Counted from the first letter of the stretch, positions 28,056 to 37,058 are shown. The stretch: 64,000 bases of DNA from Lachnospiraceae bacterium (GCA_910575255.1 CAJTEM010000004.1:62001-126000); one strand, 5' to 3'. Notes: generated by a model not told the origin, from the letters alone. Numbers and translations are program-made.

Positions 28056-28326
28056 GGATATTCAGCCTTGGAACAAGGGGAGGGCCGCAGCGGGAAATGG
28101 TCTGCAGATGTTGACTTTGCAGAGATTTAGAAGTCCTTAAATTTCTGAGTTTTGCATTGAAATGAAAATTCACACTGTCTGAGCGGAGCGAGTTTGTGAA
28201 TTTTCGTTTCGCTTTTTGCAAAAATCAGAAATTTTAGGAATTCTTGATCTCGAAACCGGAAACATCCGCAGACCATTTCCCGCTGCGACCCTCCCCTTGT
28301 TCCAAGGCGTACCTTTTGGAACCTCA
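28056..28326 (-). repeat. Nested palindromic element, copy B (inverted orientation)
   Basis: Same architecture as copy A, read on the minus strand. The inner stem is AAAATTCACA/TGTGAATTTT, a third version of the pairing, and the loop has one change (CTCGCTCCGCTC). The outer arms (TTGGAACAAGGGGAGGG with its complement) are unrelated to those of A but complementary to each other. It lies 14 bp after the comEC stop. Confidence 0.9.
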
Positions 28327-28370
28327 TTCTCATAAAAAAGTAAAAAATCCGGAAAAAGCAGGATAATACG

Positions 28371-28399
28371 TTTTCAAAACCCGGAAAATGTGATAGAAT
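28371..28399 (+). promoter_or_regulatory. Promoter for the BI-1/holA operon
   Basis: TTTTCA, 17-bp spacer, extended -10 TGATAGAAT (hexamer 28394-28399). The rest of the 417-bp gap before it is occupied by copy B. Confidence 0.65.
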
Positions 28400-28459
28400 C
28401 AAATTATAATCATAACAATCGTTTTCGCAGAGAATGCGGAATGTCAGAAAGGAGTAATT

Positions 28460-29173
28460 ATGGAGTATCAGAATCTGAATCAAAGCTATGGGGCATATGA
28501 TGCCGCGCAGGAGTATGAGCCGCTGAACCGGTACACGGCAAAGACCTTTGGATGGATGTTTGCGGGATTGCTGGTGACGTTTTTGGTGGCTATGACCGCG
28601 TACATGACCGGGCTGGTATGGTATGTGTTTGCGATTCCTTATGCTGTGCTGGTATTGGGAATTGCAGAAGTTGCAGTCGTGCTTTATATGTCAGCGCGGA
28701 TTAATAAGGTATCGGTAGGGACGGCAAGAGCGCTGTTTTTGACGTATTCCGTGCTGAACGGAGTGGTGTTTTCGGCTTATTTCCTGATTTATGAATTGCC
28801 GAGCATGGTGTTTATATTTGGAGCCACGGCATTGTTCTTCGGAATAATGGCAGCAGTCGGATACACGACACGGGCAGATTTGAGCAATCTTCGCAATTTC
28901 CTTCTTGGCGGCCTGGTATTTCTGCTGGTATTCTGGGTTGCGGCAATGTTTATCAACCTGGAGCGGTTTGAGATCGTGGCATGCACGGTGGGAATCTTCA
29001 TTTTCCTGGTGTTCACAGCCTACGATACCCAGAAGATCCGGGCTTATCATCAGGTGTATGCCCAGGATCCGCAGATGGCGAGAAAGGCATCGATTTTCTC
29101 GGCTCTGCAGCTGTATCTGGATTTCATTAATCTGTTCATTTATCTGCTGCGTGTTCTTGGCAGGAGAAAGTAA
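28460..29173 (+). CDS. BI-1/YccA family membrane protein (237 aa)
   Basis: Bax-inhibitor-1 family protein with seven predicted helices and a hydrophilic, Tyr-rich N-terminus. Conserved features: FGWMFAGLLVT at the first helix, the FTAYDTQKIR motif before the last helices, and the ALQLYLDFINLFIYLLRVLGRRK end typical of bacterial members. Bacterial homologues act as pH-dependent calcium leak channels or in membrane-protein quality control; which applies here is unknown. It is transcribed from the promoter at 28371 and its stop directly abuts the holA start. Confidence 0.93.
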   Translation: MEYQNLNQSYGAYDAAQEYEPLNRYTAKTFGWMFAGLLVTFLVAMTAYMTGLVWYVFAIPYAVLVLGIAEVAVVLYMSARINKVSVGTARALFLTYSVLNGVVFSAYFLIYELPSMVFIFGATALFFGIMAAVGYTTRADLSNLRNFLLGGLVFLLVFWVAAMFINLERFEIVACTVGIFIFLVFTAYDTQKIRAYHQVYAQDPQMARKASIFSALQLYLDFINLFIYLLRVLGRRK

Positions 29174-30148
29174 ATGCAGACTCTGAATCAGGATATCAAA
29201 GACCATACCTTCAAACCAGTATATCTTCTCTTTGGAGAAGAGGCCTTTTTGAGAAACAGCTATAAAAAGCGTCTGCAGGAGGCAATCGTCGGAGATGATA
29301 CCATGAACCTTTCCCGTTTTGAAGGGAAAGGGACCGATGCAGACGAGCTGATCCGACTGGCGGATACGATGCCTTTCTTCGCAGAACGCAGGCTGATACT
29401 GGTAGAGGACAGCGGTTTTTTTAAGAATGCGTCAGAGGCCCTGGTTCAGTACCTTCCGTCCATGCCGGGTACCACCTGCCTGGTTTTCGTGGAATCTGAG
29501 GTGGACAAACGCAGCAAGCTGTACAAAAAGGTAAAGAGCCTGGGCTATGCAGCGGAAATGGGAAGACAGGATGCCGCCCAGCTGGGACGGTGGGCGGGGG
29601 GGATTCTGTCCAAAGAAGGGAAAAAGATCACCGGGCATACGATGGAGCTTTTTTTGAGCATGGCCGGTGATGATATGGAAAATATCCGCATGGAGCTGGA
29701 GAAGCTGATCAGCTATACCTGGGGACGGGAGGTAATCACGGACGAAGATGTGGAGGCAGTCTGTACGGTAAGGGTGAGCAATCGCATTTTTGAGATGGTT
29801 TCGGCAATTGTCAACCAACAGACACGCAGGGCGATGGAACTGTACGAGGATCTGCTGACATTAAAAGAGCCGCCCATGCGGATTCTGTTTCTGATTGCCC
29901 GCCAGTTTAACCAGCTTCTCCAGGTAAAAGAGCTGACGGAGAAGGGACTGGAGCGCAAGACGATTGCCTCCCGGCTGAAGCTGCAGCCCTTTGTAGTAGG
30001 AAAGGTAATCCCGCAGGCCCGACAGTTCTCCCGGGATCAGATTCTGTCTTATGTGAATCTGTGTGTGGAGGCGGAGGAGGCTGTGAAAACAGGACGGCTT
30101 TCCGACCGGCTGGCGGTTGAGCTTTTGATTACCAGGCAATATGGATAA
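29174..30148 (+). CDS. holA: DNA polymerase III subunit delta
   Basis: The clamp-loader subunit that opens the sliding clamp. The 324 residues show the N-terminal VYLLFGEEAFLRNSYKKRL, the acidic AEEL/DTMPFFAERRLILV region, and the C-terminal helical domain (EMVSAIVNQQTRRAMELYEDLL, ILFLIARQFNQLLQVKEL). The ATG follows the BI-1 stop without a gap and uses AGGAG inside that gene, so translation is coupled. It ends at a shared terminator facing the XRE gene. Confidence 0.94.
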   Translation: MQTLNQDIKDHTFKPVYLLFGEEAFLRNSYKKRLQEAIVGDDTMNLSRFEGKGTDADELIRLADTMPFFAERRLILVEDSGFFKNASEALVQYLPSMPGTTCLVFVESEVDKRSKLYKKVKSLGYAAEMGRQDAAQLGRWAGGILSKEGKKITGHTMELFLSMAGDDMENIRMELEKLISYTWGREVITDEDVEAVCTVRVSNRIFEMVSAIVNQQTRRAMELYEDLLTLKEPPMRILFLIARQFNQLLQVKELTEKGLERKTIASRLKLQPFVVGKVIPQARQFSRDQILSYVNLCVEAEEAVKTGRLSDRLAVELLITRQYG

Positions 30149-30157
30149 GCAACGTAA

Positions 30158-30197
30158 AAATAGCCCTGCGCTTTATGGCGCCCGGCTATTTATTTTT
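30158..30197. terminator. Terminator after holA
   Basis: Stem AAATAGCC/GGCTATTT with inner GCGC/GCGC pairing, followed on the plus strand by ATTTTT. It overlaps the end of the convergent XRE gene. Confidence 0.75.
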
Positions 30198-30465
30198 GGT
30201 CCAGAGGAGTATTCGGTGGTTTGGTGGCAACGGATGGGTCAATTCCAAGCTTGGGATTCAGGGAGGTATCCAGACGAAATTCGATAATATCTTCCACAGA
30301 GCAATTCAGGATAGTACAGAGAACGTCAATGGTATGTGTGGATACATAGGCATTCTTTTTTAAACGCCCGATCTGTCCGGCGCTGAAGCCATAGTATTTA
30401 ATCAGCCGGTATTGGCTGATTCCCTTTGCTTTCATGGTTTCCCAGAGTCGGTCGTATAGAATCAT
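30190..30465 (-). CDS. Small XRE-type helix-turn-helix regulator (91 aa)
   Basis: A single Cro/C1-type HTH domain: GISQYRLIKYYGFSAGQIGRLKK is the helix-turn-helix, and STHTIDVLCTILNCSVEDIIEF completes the fold. The tail is Pro-rich and disordered. The ATG at 30465, 6 bp after GAGGTG, was preferred over the overlapping GTG at 30474. It stands alone, so its target is unknown; self-regulation is common for such proteins. Confidence 0.85.
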   Translation of the reverse strand: MILYDRLWETMKAKGISQYRLIKYYGFSAGQIGRLKKNAYVSTHTIDVLCTILNCSVEDIIEFRLDTSLNPKLGIDPSVATKPPNTPLDQK

Positions 30466-30605
30466 AACTGTCACCTCTGCCTCTATTAAACCAGCATTAT
30501 CCGATCATGTATATTATCCATAATCGGGCATGTTTATACAGACAAAGACAAAAAGTGCGTATCCCAAGTGGAGCGTTTTTTTACAGGACGCAATTTCCTG
30601 CGAAA

Positions 30606-30643
30606 TAAAAAAGTCTCATCCGGCACACCTTCCGGATGAGACT
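30606..30643 (-). terminator. Rho-independent terminator of rpsT
   Basis: On the minus strand, a perfect 12-bp stem AGTCTCATCCGG/CCGGATGAGACT with an 8-base loop and a T6 run, 31 bp after the rpsT stop. Confidence 0.92.
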
Positions 30644-30673
30644 TTGGTTCTCATGGGTTAATCTTCTATCATA

Positions 30674-30937
30674 TTATGCAATCGCGTTCACAGCCTTGGA
30701 CAGGCGGGATACCTTTCTGGAAGCAGTATTCTTGTGGTATACGCCTTTGGTACAAGCCTTGTCGATCTCGGAAATCGCGGCAGTCAGACAAGCCTGAGCA
30801 GTAGCTTTGTCACCGGCAGCCACGGCGGCATCTACTTTTTTACAGGCAGTCTTAACTTTGGAACGAATCGCCTTGTTTCTGGCAGCTTTTGTTTCATTAA
30901 CTAAGATTCTCTTTTTCGCAGATTTAATGTTAGCCAA
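30674..30937 (-). CDS. rpsT: 30S ribosomal protein S20
   Basis: Small basic protein binding 16S rRNA helices in the body of the 30S subunit. The start is the TTG at 30937, 8 bp after GGAGG, which gives the canonical MANIKSAKKR N-terminus and 87 residues; an earlier GTG lies inside the ribosome site itself. A TTG start is also used by E. coli rpsT, where it limits initiation and supports self-control. Monocistronic, with a strong promoter and terminator. Confidence 0.96.
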   Translation of the reverse strand: MANIKSAKKRILVNETKAARNKAIRSKVKTACKKVDAAVAAGDKATAQACLTAAISEIDKACTKGVYHKNTASRKVSRLSKAVNAIA

Positions 30938-31025
30938 TCTGTTCACCTCCGATATTTTATGATTGATAATCGCTGGTTTGCATCAAAGTCTGGACACGGA
31001 CAGTTCAATGTAAACATACTTTTTT

Positions 31026-31054
31026 ATTCTAGCGAATCCAGAGTGAATTGTCAA
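31026..31054 (-). promoter_or_regulatory. Strong SigA promoter of rpsT
   Basis: On the minus strand: perfect TTGACA, 17-bp spacer, TAGAAT. The 5' leader is about 80 nt. Confidence 0.88.
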
Positions 31055-31107
31055 TACATAATTTGGGGGATTTTGAAGAAAATATCGGTATGAGTTACTG
31101 TTCACAC

Positions 31108-31396
31108 CCAATGTCAGTAAGTTAAGTAGTTCCAAAAGGTACGCCTTGGAAAAAGGAGAGGGAAGAAGCCGGAAATGGTCTGGTGCTTTTTCCGGTTTCG
31201 GGACCAAGAATTCCTAAAACCCCTGATTTTTGCTAAATGCGAAACAAAAATCCACAAACTCGCTTCGCTCAGACAGTGTGGATTTTCGTTTCAACGCAAA
31301 ACTCAGGGATTTAAGGATTTCTGACTCCCTGCAAAGTCAAAAGCACCAGACCATTTCCGGCTTCTTCCCTCTCCTTTTTCCAAGGCTATGTATTCT
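31108..31396 (+). repeat. Nested palindromic element, copy C
   Basis: Preceded by the end motif CCAATGTCAGTAAGTTAAG and then GTTCCAAAAGGTACGCC. The outer arms pair (GGAGAGGGAAGAAGCCGG with CCGGCTTCTTCCCTCTCC), the inner stem is AAAATCCACA/TGTGGATTTT, and the 20-base loop is identical to copy A. It lies between the divergent rpsT promoter and gpr, not after a gene. The remaining 143 bp up to gpr hold a short open frame without start (31393-31521) and no promoter I can support. Confidence 0.9.
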
Positions 31397-31539
31397 TTGA
31401 CCCCAACATCAAGACATTGGTCAAGGGTTATCTGAACTGTTACGAGGAGGTAAAAGACATTATCTGCGGACAGGAAGTGCTTTCAAAGCGGTATGATGGG
31501 AACAGGAAAACAGGTGAATGACGGAAGGAGAGAAAAGGG

Positions 31540-32616
31540 ATGGCAAAGGATTATGTGATTGAGAAGGAAAAACCGGATTTTGAGGTGAGGACAGATCTGG
31601 CTCTGGAAGAGAGGGAGAGCTTTCCGGGAGATGGGGGAGAGATATCGGGAGTTTCGCTGCGGGAGTGGCAGGACAGGGAGAACCAGGTAAAGCTGACAGA
31701 GGTAAAGATTCTGGATGAGAGAGGGGCTGCGGCTATGGGAAAGCCGTTGGGAACGTATCTGACACTGGAGGCGGATCAGCTGGCAGGGAAGGATGAGGAT
31801 TATCATGAGGAGGTGTCAAAGGAGCTGGCCAGGCATATCCAAAAGTTGGTCAAAAGTATGATGGAAAGAGTAACAACGGTTGTCAGGACGGGAACGGAGA
31901 GAACAAAAGAAGGGATTCAGGAAGAACGCAAGGCAGAAGAAAGAGAAAATCTGAGAATTCTGGTGGTGGGACTGGGGAATTCCTCCGTGACTCCGGACGC
32001 TTTGGGACCGAAGGTGGTTGCTAATCTGCAGGTGACGCGTCATCTGGAGCAGCAGTACGGGGACGGCTTTTGTAAGGAACGCGGGCTGCCGGTGATCAGT
32101 GGGATTGTTCCGGGTGTTATGGCGCAGACCGGGATGGAAACGGCGGAGATTCTGAAAGGAATTATCCGGGAGACATCGCCGGATCTGCTGATTGCAGTTG
32201 ATGCCCTGGCAGCACGGAGTATCCGCCGTCTGGGTACGACGATTCAGCTGACAGATACTGGAATCCATCCGGGATCCGGTGTGGGAAACCATCGCCACAG
32301 TCTGACCCGGGAGAGTCTGGGGATTCCGGTGCTGGCGATTGGGGTGCCGACCGTGGTGGGAGCAGCAGCAATCGTGCACGATACCGTAAACACAATGATA
32401 GAGACTTTGTCTTCGAGTATGGCGACAAAAGGCATGGGAGATTTTATCCAGGAAATGTCTCCGGATGAGCAGTACGACCTGATTCGGGAGCTGCTGGAGC
32501 CTGAGTTCGGCAGTCTGTATGTGACGCCGCCGAATATTGACGAGATGGTGTCCGGTCTCAGTTTTACGATATCGGAAGGAATTCATCAGGCTGTTTTTGA
32601 GGTTGTAAAGGCCTGA
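31540..32616 (+). CDS. gpr: Germination protease (GPR)
   Basis: An aspartic endoprotease of the spore core that degrades small acid-soluble proteins at germination. It is made as a zymogen with an N-terminal propeptide, visible here before GDGGEISGVSLREW. Conserved blocks: LVVGLGNSSVTPDALGPKV, SGIVPGVMAQTGMET, LIAVDALAARS, LTDTGIHPGSGVGN and VGVPTVVGAAAIVHDT-like sequence. The 358 residues are typical. Its presence shows that the organism belongs to an endospore-forming lineage. Divergent from rpsT, a common Clostridia arrangement. A forespore promoter is expected but not clearly visible. Confidence 0.96.
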   Translation: MAKDYVIEKEKPDFEVRTDLALEERESFPGDGGEISGVSLREWQDRENQVKLTEVKILDERGAAAMGKPLGTYLTLEADQLAGKDEDYHEEVSKELARHIQKLVKSMMERVTTVVRTGTERTKEGIQEERKAEERENLRILVVGLGNSSVTPDALGPKVVANLQVTRHLEQQYGDGFCKERGLPVISGIVPGVMAQTGMETAEILKGIIRETSPDLLIAVDALAARSIRRLGTTIQLTDTGIHPGSGVGNHRHSLTRESLGIPVLAIGVPTVVGAAAIVHDTVNTMIETLSSSMATKGMGDFIQEMSPDEQYDLIRELLEPEFGSLYVTPPNIDEMVSGLSFTISEGIHQAVFEVVKA

Positions 32617-32631
32617 ATTATATGCTATGAT
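32603..32631 (+). promoter_or_regulatory. Promoter at the end of gpr driving prmA-rsmE
   Basis: TTGTAA, 17-bp spacer, TATGAT, overlapping the last codons of gpr. A GCCCGG/CCGGGC hairpin at 32652-32667 follows in the leader, before AAGGGG and the prmA start. This would separate housekeeping expression of prmA from sporulation-specific gpr. Confidence 0.6.
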
Positions 32632-32690
32632 AACATCTGTTAAAGCAAAGAGCCCGGTAAGCCGGGCCTGTACATAGAAGGGGAATTCTC

Positions 32691-33647
32691 ATGAAATGGA
32701 CAAAGTTTACCTTGAACACCACGACGGAGGCGGTGGATCTGATCGGCAGCATGCTGGATGAGATCGGGATTGAGGGCATTGAGATTGAGGACAATATTCC
32801 ACTCTCGGAAGCAGATACCAAAGGCATGTTTATCGATATTCTGCCAGAGCTTCCTCCGGATGACGGCACGGCAAAAGTAAGCTTTTATCTGGAGGATCCG
32901 GCTTTAGTTGAGGGAATTCTGCGGCAGGTGGAGGAGGGACTGGAGGATCTGCGACCGTTTGTGGATGTCGGAGAGGCATCAGTTGTGGTATCGGAGACAG
33001 AGGATAAGGATTGGATCAATAATTGGAAGCAATATTTCAAGCCGTTTACCGTAGATGATATTCTGATAAAGCCGACCTGGGAGGAGGTGCCAAAGGAGCA
33101 CGAGGGCAAGCTTCTGATTCAGATTGATCCGGGCACGGCGTTTGGTACGGGCATGCATGAGACGACGCAGCTGTGCATCCGCCAGCTTCGCAGATACGTG
33201 AATGACAGTTCAGCGGTTCTGGATGTGGGAACCGGCAGCGGTATTTTGGGGATTGCGGCACTGAAGCTGGGAGCAAGAGTGGTGTTCGGAACGGATCTGG
33301 ATGAAAATGCGATCCACGCGGTGGAAGAGAATCTGGAGGCGAATGCGATTCCAGGTGCAAGCTTCCAGGTGGTGCAGGGGAATCTCATCGATGATGAGAG
33401 GGTCCGTGGGCAGGCCGGAGAGGAGTGCTACGATATTGCGGTGGCTAACATTCTGGCGCCGGTGATTATTCTTCTGCAGGGAGAGATCTGCCGTCATCTG
33501 AAACACGGGGGCATTTTCATTACCTCCGGGATTATCAATACCAAGGAAGAGGAGGTGCGGGAGGCCATGGAGGCCAATGAAGAACTGGAGATTCTTGAGA
33601 CCACCCGCCAGGGCGACTGGGTATCGATCACGGCACGGAGAAAATAG
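32691..33647 (+). CDS. prmA: Ribosomal protein L11 methyltransferase
   Basis: Transfers methyl groups from SAM to lysines and the N-terminus of L11. The 318 residues have the N-terminal substrate-recognition domain (MKWTKFTLNTTTEAVDLI) and a class I SAM domain with FGTGMHETTQLC, LDVGTGSGILGIAA and VANILAPVI. The rsmE start lies 10 bp downstream, the usual pairing in Firmicutes. Confidence 0.95.
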   Translation: MKWTKFTLNTTTEAVDLIGSMLDEIGIEGIEIEDNIPLSEADTKGMFIDILPELPPDDGTAKVSFYLEDPALVEGILRQVEEGLEDLRPFVDVGEASVVVSETEDKDWINNWKQYFKPFTVDDILIKPTWEEVPKEHEGKLLIQIDPGTAFGTGMHETTQLCIRQLRRYVNDSSAVLDVGTGSGILGIAALKLGARVVFGTDLDENAIHAVEENLEANAIPGASFQVVQGNLIDDERVRGQAGEECYDIAVANILAPVIILLQGEICRHLKHGGIFITSGIINTKEEEVREAMEANEELEILETTRQGDWVSITARRK

Positions 33648-33657
33648 GGAGCAGGAT

Positions 33658-34395
33658 ATGTATCATTTTTTTGTGACACCAGCACAGGTGCAGGAGGGAT
33701 ACTGCCGGATCACCGGTCAGGATGTGAACCATATCCGGAATGTCCTGCGGATGAAGCCCGGGGAGCAGATCAAAATCCGGGACGGGATTTCCCGAAATTA
33801 TGTCTGTATGATTGAAGAGGTGGAAGCGGAGGAGATTCGTGCCCGGATTTTGTCGGAAGAAGCTGACAGCAGTGAGCTGCCGGCCCGGATTTCGCTTTTT
33901 CAGGGCTTGCCCAAGAGCGATAAGATGGACTGGATTATCCAGAAGGCAGTCGAGCTGGGGGTATATCAGATCCTTCCGATGGCTACCAGGCGGGCGGTGG
34001 TAAAGCTGGATGGGAAGAAGGCAGAGGCCAAAGTGCGGCGCTGGAATGCGGTTGCAGAGAGTGCGGCCAAACAATCCGGAAGGATGATTATCCCCGAGGT
34101 GACGGATGTGGTCAGTTTTTCTAAGGCATGTAAAATGGCCGGACAGATGGACTGCGGTCTCATTCCTTATGAGCTGGCCCGGGGTATGGATGAGGCAAGG
34201 GAGGTTTTTGGCCGGATTCGTCCGGGAATGCAGGTGGGGATTTTAATCGGCCCGGAGGGAGGTTTTGATATGGAAGAGATTGAAGAGGCACAGACGGAGG
34301 GAATCTTGCCGGTTACGCTGGGACGGAGAATCCTGCGGACAGAGACGGCCGGGATGGCTGCATTATCGATTCTGATGTTTCATTTGGAGCAGTGA
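33658..34395 (+). CDS. rsmE: 16S rRNA (uracil-1498-N3)-methyltransferase
   Basis: A SPOUT-fold methyltransferase acting on U1498 of 16S rRNA. Start at MYHFFVTPAQV with GGGAGCAGG upstream; the frame is open earlier but overlaps prmA. Signatures: FQGLPKSDKMDWIIQKAVELGV, AESAAKQSGR, LIGPEGGFDMEEIE and the knot end LGRRILRTETAGMAALSI. 245 residues, normal length. Second gene of the prmA operon. Confidence 0.95.
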   Translation: MYHFFVTPAQVQEGYCRITGQDVNHIRNVLRMKPGEQIKIRDGISRNYVCMIEEVEAEEIRARILSEEADSSELPARISLFQGLPKSDKMDWIIQKAVELGVYQILPMATRRAVVKLDGKKAEAKVRRWNAVAESAAKQSGRMIIPEVTDVVSFSKACKMAGQMDCGLIPYELARGMDEAREVFGRIRPGMQVGILIGPEGGFDMEEIEEAQTEGILPVTLGRRILRTETAGMAALSILMFHLEQ

Positions 34396-34403
34396 AGGTT
34401 GTA

Positions 34404-34570
34404 CCAGTACGTCGTTGCATTAATTCTCGAGTAAATAGCACTTGCTATCCGTGCCCTCTGCACGCCTGCGAAGCTAGCCGTAGGCACCACTACGCCGTCG
34501 CTTCGCAGACGCACAGCTGACACGAATATCAAGCACTATTTACTTCAAGATTAATGCAGCGATGTACTGG
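34404..34570. repeat. Large palindrome G upstream of the cysteine desulfurase
   Basis: An imperfect inverted repeat of about 50 bp per arm: CCAGTACGTCGTTGCATTAA pairs with TTAATGCAGCGATGTACTGG, and the pairing continues through AAATAG/CTATTT to TCCGTG/CACGAA. An inner stem CTGCGAAGC/GCTTCGCAG closes the centre. Its sequence is unrelated to copies A-E. The right end is 34 bp before the desulfurase start, so the structure would lie in that gene's leader. Confidence 0.8.
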
Positions 34571-34603
34571 AGAAGCTTTGGGAGGATGGGAAAAGGAAAA
34601 AGA

Positions 34604-35758
34604 ATGGAAGCATATTTTGATAATTCCGCGACTACGCGGGTGCTGGACAGTGTAAAGGAGATCGTGGTACGGACAATGACAGAGGATTACGCCAATCCGG
34701 CTGCCAGGCACCGGCTTGGTATGCAAGCGGAGCAGTATATCCGGACGGCCCGTTTTGAGATTGCCAGAACATTGAAGGTACAGGAGAAAGAGATTTTGTT
34801 CACCTCCGGAGGGTCGGAATCGAATAATCTGGCGTTGATTGGCGGTGCACTTGCCAACCAGCGGAGAGGAAAGCATCTGATCAGTACGGGAATCGAACAT
34901 CCTTCCGTCTATCGTCCGTTGGAATACCTGGCAGAGCTCGGATTTGAGATTACTTTTTTGCCGGTGAATCAGGACGGGCATATTTCTTTGGCAAAGCTGC
35001 AGGACAGTCTTCGCGAGGATACCATCCTGGTTTCCGTGATGTATGTGAATAATGAGGTGGGCGCCGTGGAACCGGTGGAGGAGATTTCCCGGGTGATTAA
35101 AGAAAAGAATCCTCATACGATTTTCCACGTGGATGCCATCCAGGCTTACGGAAAATATGTGATCCGCCCCAAAAAACAGGGAATCGATCTTTTGTCAGTC
35201 AGCGGCCATAAGATCCATGGCCCCAAGGGAGTGGGGTTTTTGTATATTCGCGATGGCGTGAAGGTGAAGCCGATGATCTACGGGGGCGGTCAGCAGAATG
35301 ATATGCGGTCCGGCACGGAGAATGTCCCCGGAGTGGCAGGACTAGGAGTAGCGGCAAAGGAGATGTATACCGATCATGAAGCCAAGGCGGCTCATCTCCT
35401 GGAACTGAAGGATTATCTGACGGATCGGCTGGGAGAGCTGGAGGGTGTGACAGTCAACAGTAAAAAGGGCAGAGAGAGTGCTCCGCAGATTGTCAGCGCC
35501 AGTTTTGAGGGAGTGCGCAGTGAGGTGCTGCTTCATGCCCTGGAGGAGAAGGGAATCTATGTGTCGTCCGGGTCTGCCTGCTCAGCCCATCATCCGGGAA
35601 TCAGCGGAACCCTGAAGGGAATCGGTGTGGCGCCGAAGCTTTTGGATGCCACCATCCGGTTCAGCTTCGGGATATTCAATACCAGAGAAGAGATCGATTA
35701 TTGCATGGATACGCTTAAGGGATTGCTGCCGGTTCTCAGAAAATACCGCCGGGGATAA
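34604..35758 (+). CDS. Cysteine desulfurase, NifS/IscS-like (384 aa)
   Basis: A PLP enzyme releasing sulfur from cysteine as an enzyme-bound persulfide. Visible are the N-terminal MEAYFDNSATTRV, TSGGSESNNLAL, the PLP-lysine in SVSGHKIHGPKG, and the flexible catalytic loop SSGSACSAHHP. Start chosen at ATG 34604 because MEAYFDNSATT is the family N-terminus; an in-frame ATG at 34562 lies in palindrome G. thiI follows 55 bp downstream, so the likely role is sulfur donation for tRNA 4-thiouridine. It is the IscS-type rather than the SufS type. Confidence 0.94.
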   Translation: MEAYFDNSATTRVLDSVKEIVVRTMTEDYANPAARHRLGMQAEQYIRTARFEIARTLKVQEKEILFTSGGSESNNLALIGGALANQRRGKHLISTGIEHPSVYRPLEYLAELGFEITFLPVNQDGHISLAKLQDSLREDTILVSVMYVNNEVGAVEPVEEISRVIKEKNPHTIFHVDAIQAYGKYVIRPKKQGIDLLSVSGHKIHGPKGVGFLYIRDGVKVKPMIYGGGQQNDMRSGTENVPGVAGLGVAAKEMYTDHEAKAAHLLELKDYLTDRLGELEGVTVNSKKGRESAPQIVSASFEGVRSEVLLHALEEKGIYVSSGSACSAHHPGISGTLKGIGVAPKLLDATIRFSFGIFNTREEIDYCMDTLKGLLPVLRKYRRG

Positions 35759-35813
35759 GAAAAGCGGCAAAAGAGGAAGAAAGAGGTACAAGGACAGAAG
35801 GGAGGAGGCAATT

Positions 35814-37007
35814 ATGGTATATCAGTCATTTTTAATCAAATATGCGGAGATCGGCACCAAGGGAAAGAACCGCTATCTGTTTGAGGATGCATTGATTCAT
35901 CAGATCAAAAATGCCCTGAAAAGGGTGGAGGGGAGATTTCTGGCCTCCAAGGAATCCGGGCGCATCTATGTGCAGGCACAGAGTGAATATGATTATGACG
36001 AAGTGATCCAGGCACTGCAGCATGTGTTCGGGATTGCCTGGATCTGCCCGATGCTGCAGATAGAGGATAAGGATTTTGAACATCTGAAAAAGAGGGTAGT
36101 GGATTATGTGGATGAGGTTTATCCGAATAAGAATTTTACCTTTAAGGTGGATAGCAGGAGAGCAGATAAGCAGTATCCCATACATTCAGAACAGATGAAC
36201 TGTGACTTAGGAGAGGTGATTTTGCAGGAATTTCCTCAGACCAGGGTGGATGTCCATCATCCTGAGGTGCTGCTGCGGGTAGAGATCCGTAAGGTGGTCA
36301 ATATCTATTCTCTGATGATCCCGGGACCGGGAGGAATGCCGGTGGGAACAAATGGCAAAGCGATGCTGCTGCTTTCCGGAGGAATTGACAGCCCGGTGGC
36401 AGGGTATATGATTGCCAAACGCGGAGTCAAGATTGATGCCGTGTATTTCCATGCGCCGCCTTACACCAGTGAGAGGGCGAAGCAGAAGGTGGTGGATCTG
36501 GCCAGAGAGGTGGCGTGCTATTCCGGGCCGATTCCGCTTCATGTGGTGAATTTTACGGATATTCAGCTCTATATCTATGAAAAATGTCCCCATGAGGAGC
36601 TGACAATTATCATGCGCCGATATATGATGCGGATTGCTGAACAGATCGCCTACAGTACGGATGGACGGGCTTTGATTACCGGAGAGAGCATCGGGCAGGT
36701 GGCATCGCAGACCGTGCAGTCTTTGGCTTCCACCAATGAGGTGTGTACCATGCCGGTCTTTCGGCCTCTGATCGGTTTTGACAAGCAGGAGATCGTGGAT
36801 ATTTCTCAGAAGATCGGGACTTTTGAGACTTCAATTCAGCCGTATGAGGACTGCTGCACGATCTTCGTGGCCAAGCATCCGGTGATCAAGCCGAATCTGG
36901 AACGGATCCGCAGATCGGAGGAGAAGCTGGCGGAGAAGATCGGAGAGATGGTGCAAACGGCTGTGGAGACGGCGGAACTGATATGGTGTGAGGCCAGGCC
37001 GACTTGA
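35814..37007 (+). CDS. thiI: tRNA 4-thiouridine synthase ThiI
   Basis: Adenylates U8 of tRNA and inserts sulfur. N-terminal ferredoxin-like and THUMP domains (KYAEIGTKGKNR, AQSEYDYDEV region) are followed by the PP-loop ATPase (LLLSGGIDSPVAGYM) and the CTIFVAKHPVIKP end. There is no C-terminal rhodanese domain, as usual in Firmicutes, where the neighbouring desulfurase delivers sulfur directly. Start at ATG 35814 after GGGAGGAGG; the longer frame overlaps the desulfurase. Confidence 0.95.
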   Translation: MVYQSFLIKYAEIGTKGKNRYLFEDALIHQIKNALKRVEGRFLASKESGRIYVQAQSEYDYDEVIQALQHVFGIAWICPMLQIEDKDFEHLKKRVVDYVDEVYPNKNFTFKVDSRRADKQYPIHSEQMNCDLGEVILQEFPQTRVDVHHPEVLLRVEIRKVVNIYSLMIPGPGGMPVGTNGKAMLLLSGGIDSPVAGYMIAKRGVKIDAVYFHAPPYTSERAKQKVVDLAREVACYSGPIPLHVVNFTDIQLYIYEKCPHEELTIIMRRYMMRIAEQIAYSTDGRALITGESIGQVASQTVQSLASTNEVCTMPVFRPLIGFDKQEIVDISQKIGTFETSIQPYEDCCTIFVAKHPVIKPNLERIRRSEEKLAEKIGEMVQTAVETAELIWCEARPT

Positions 37008-37058
37008 GCGTGTGTCAGCAAACCCGATTTGAATTCCGTGTGATCCGAACAGGAACAG

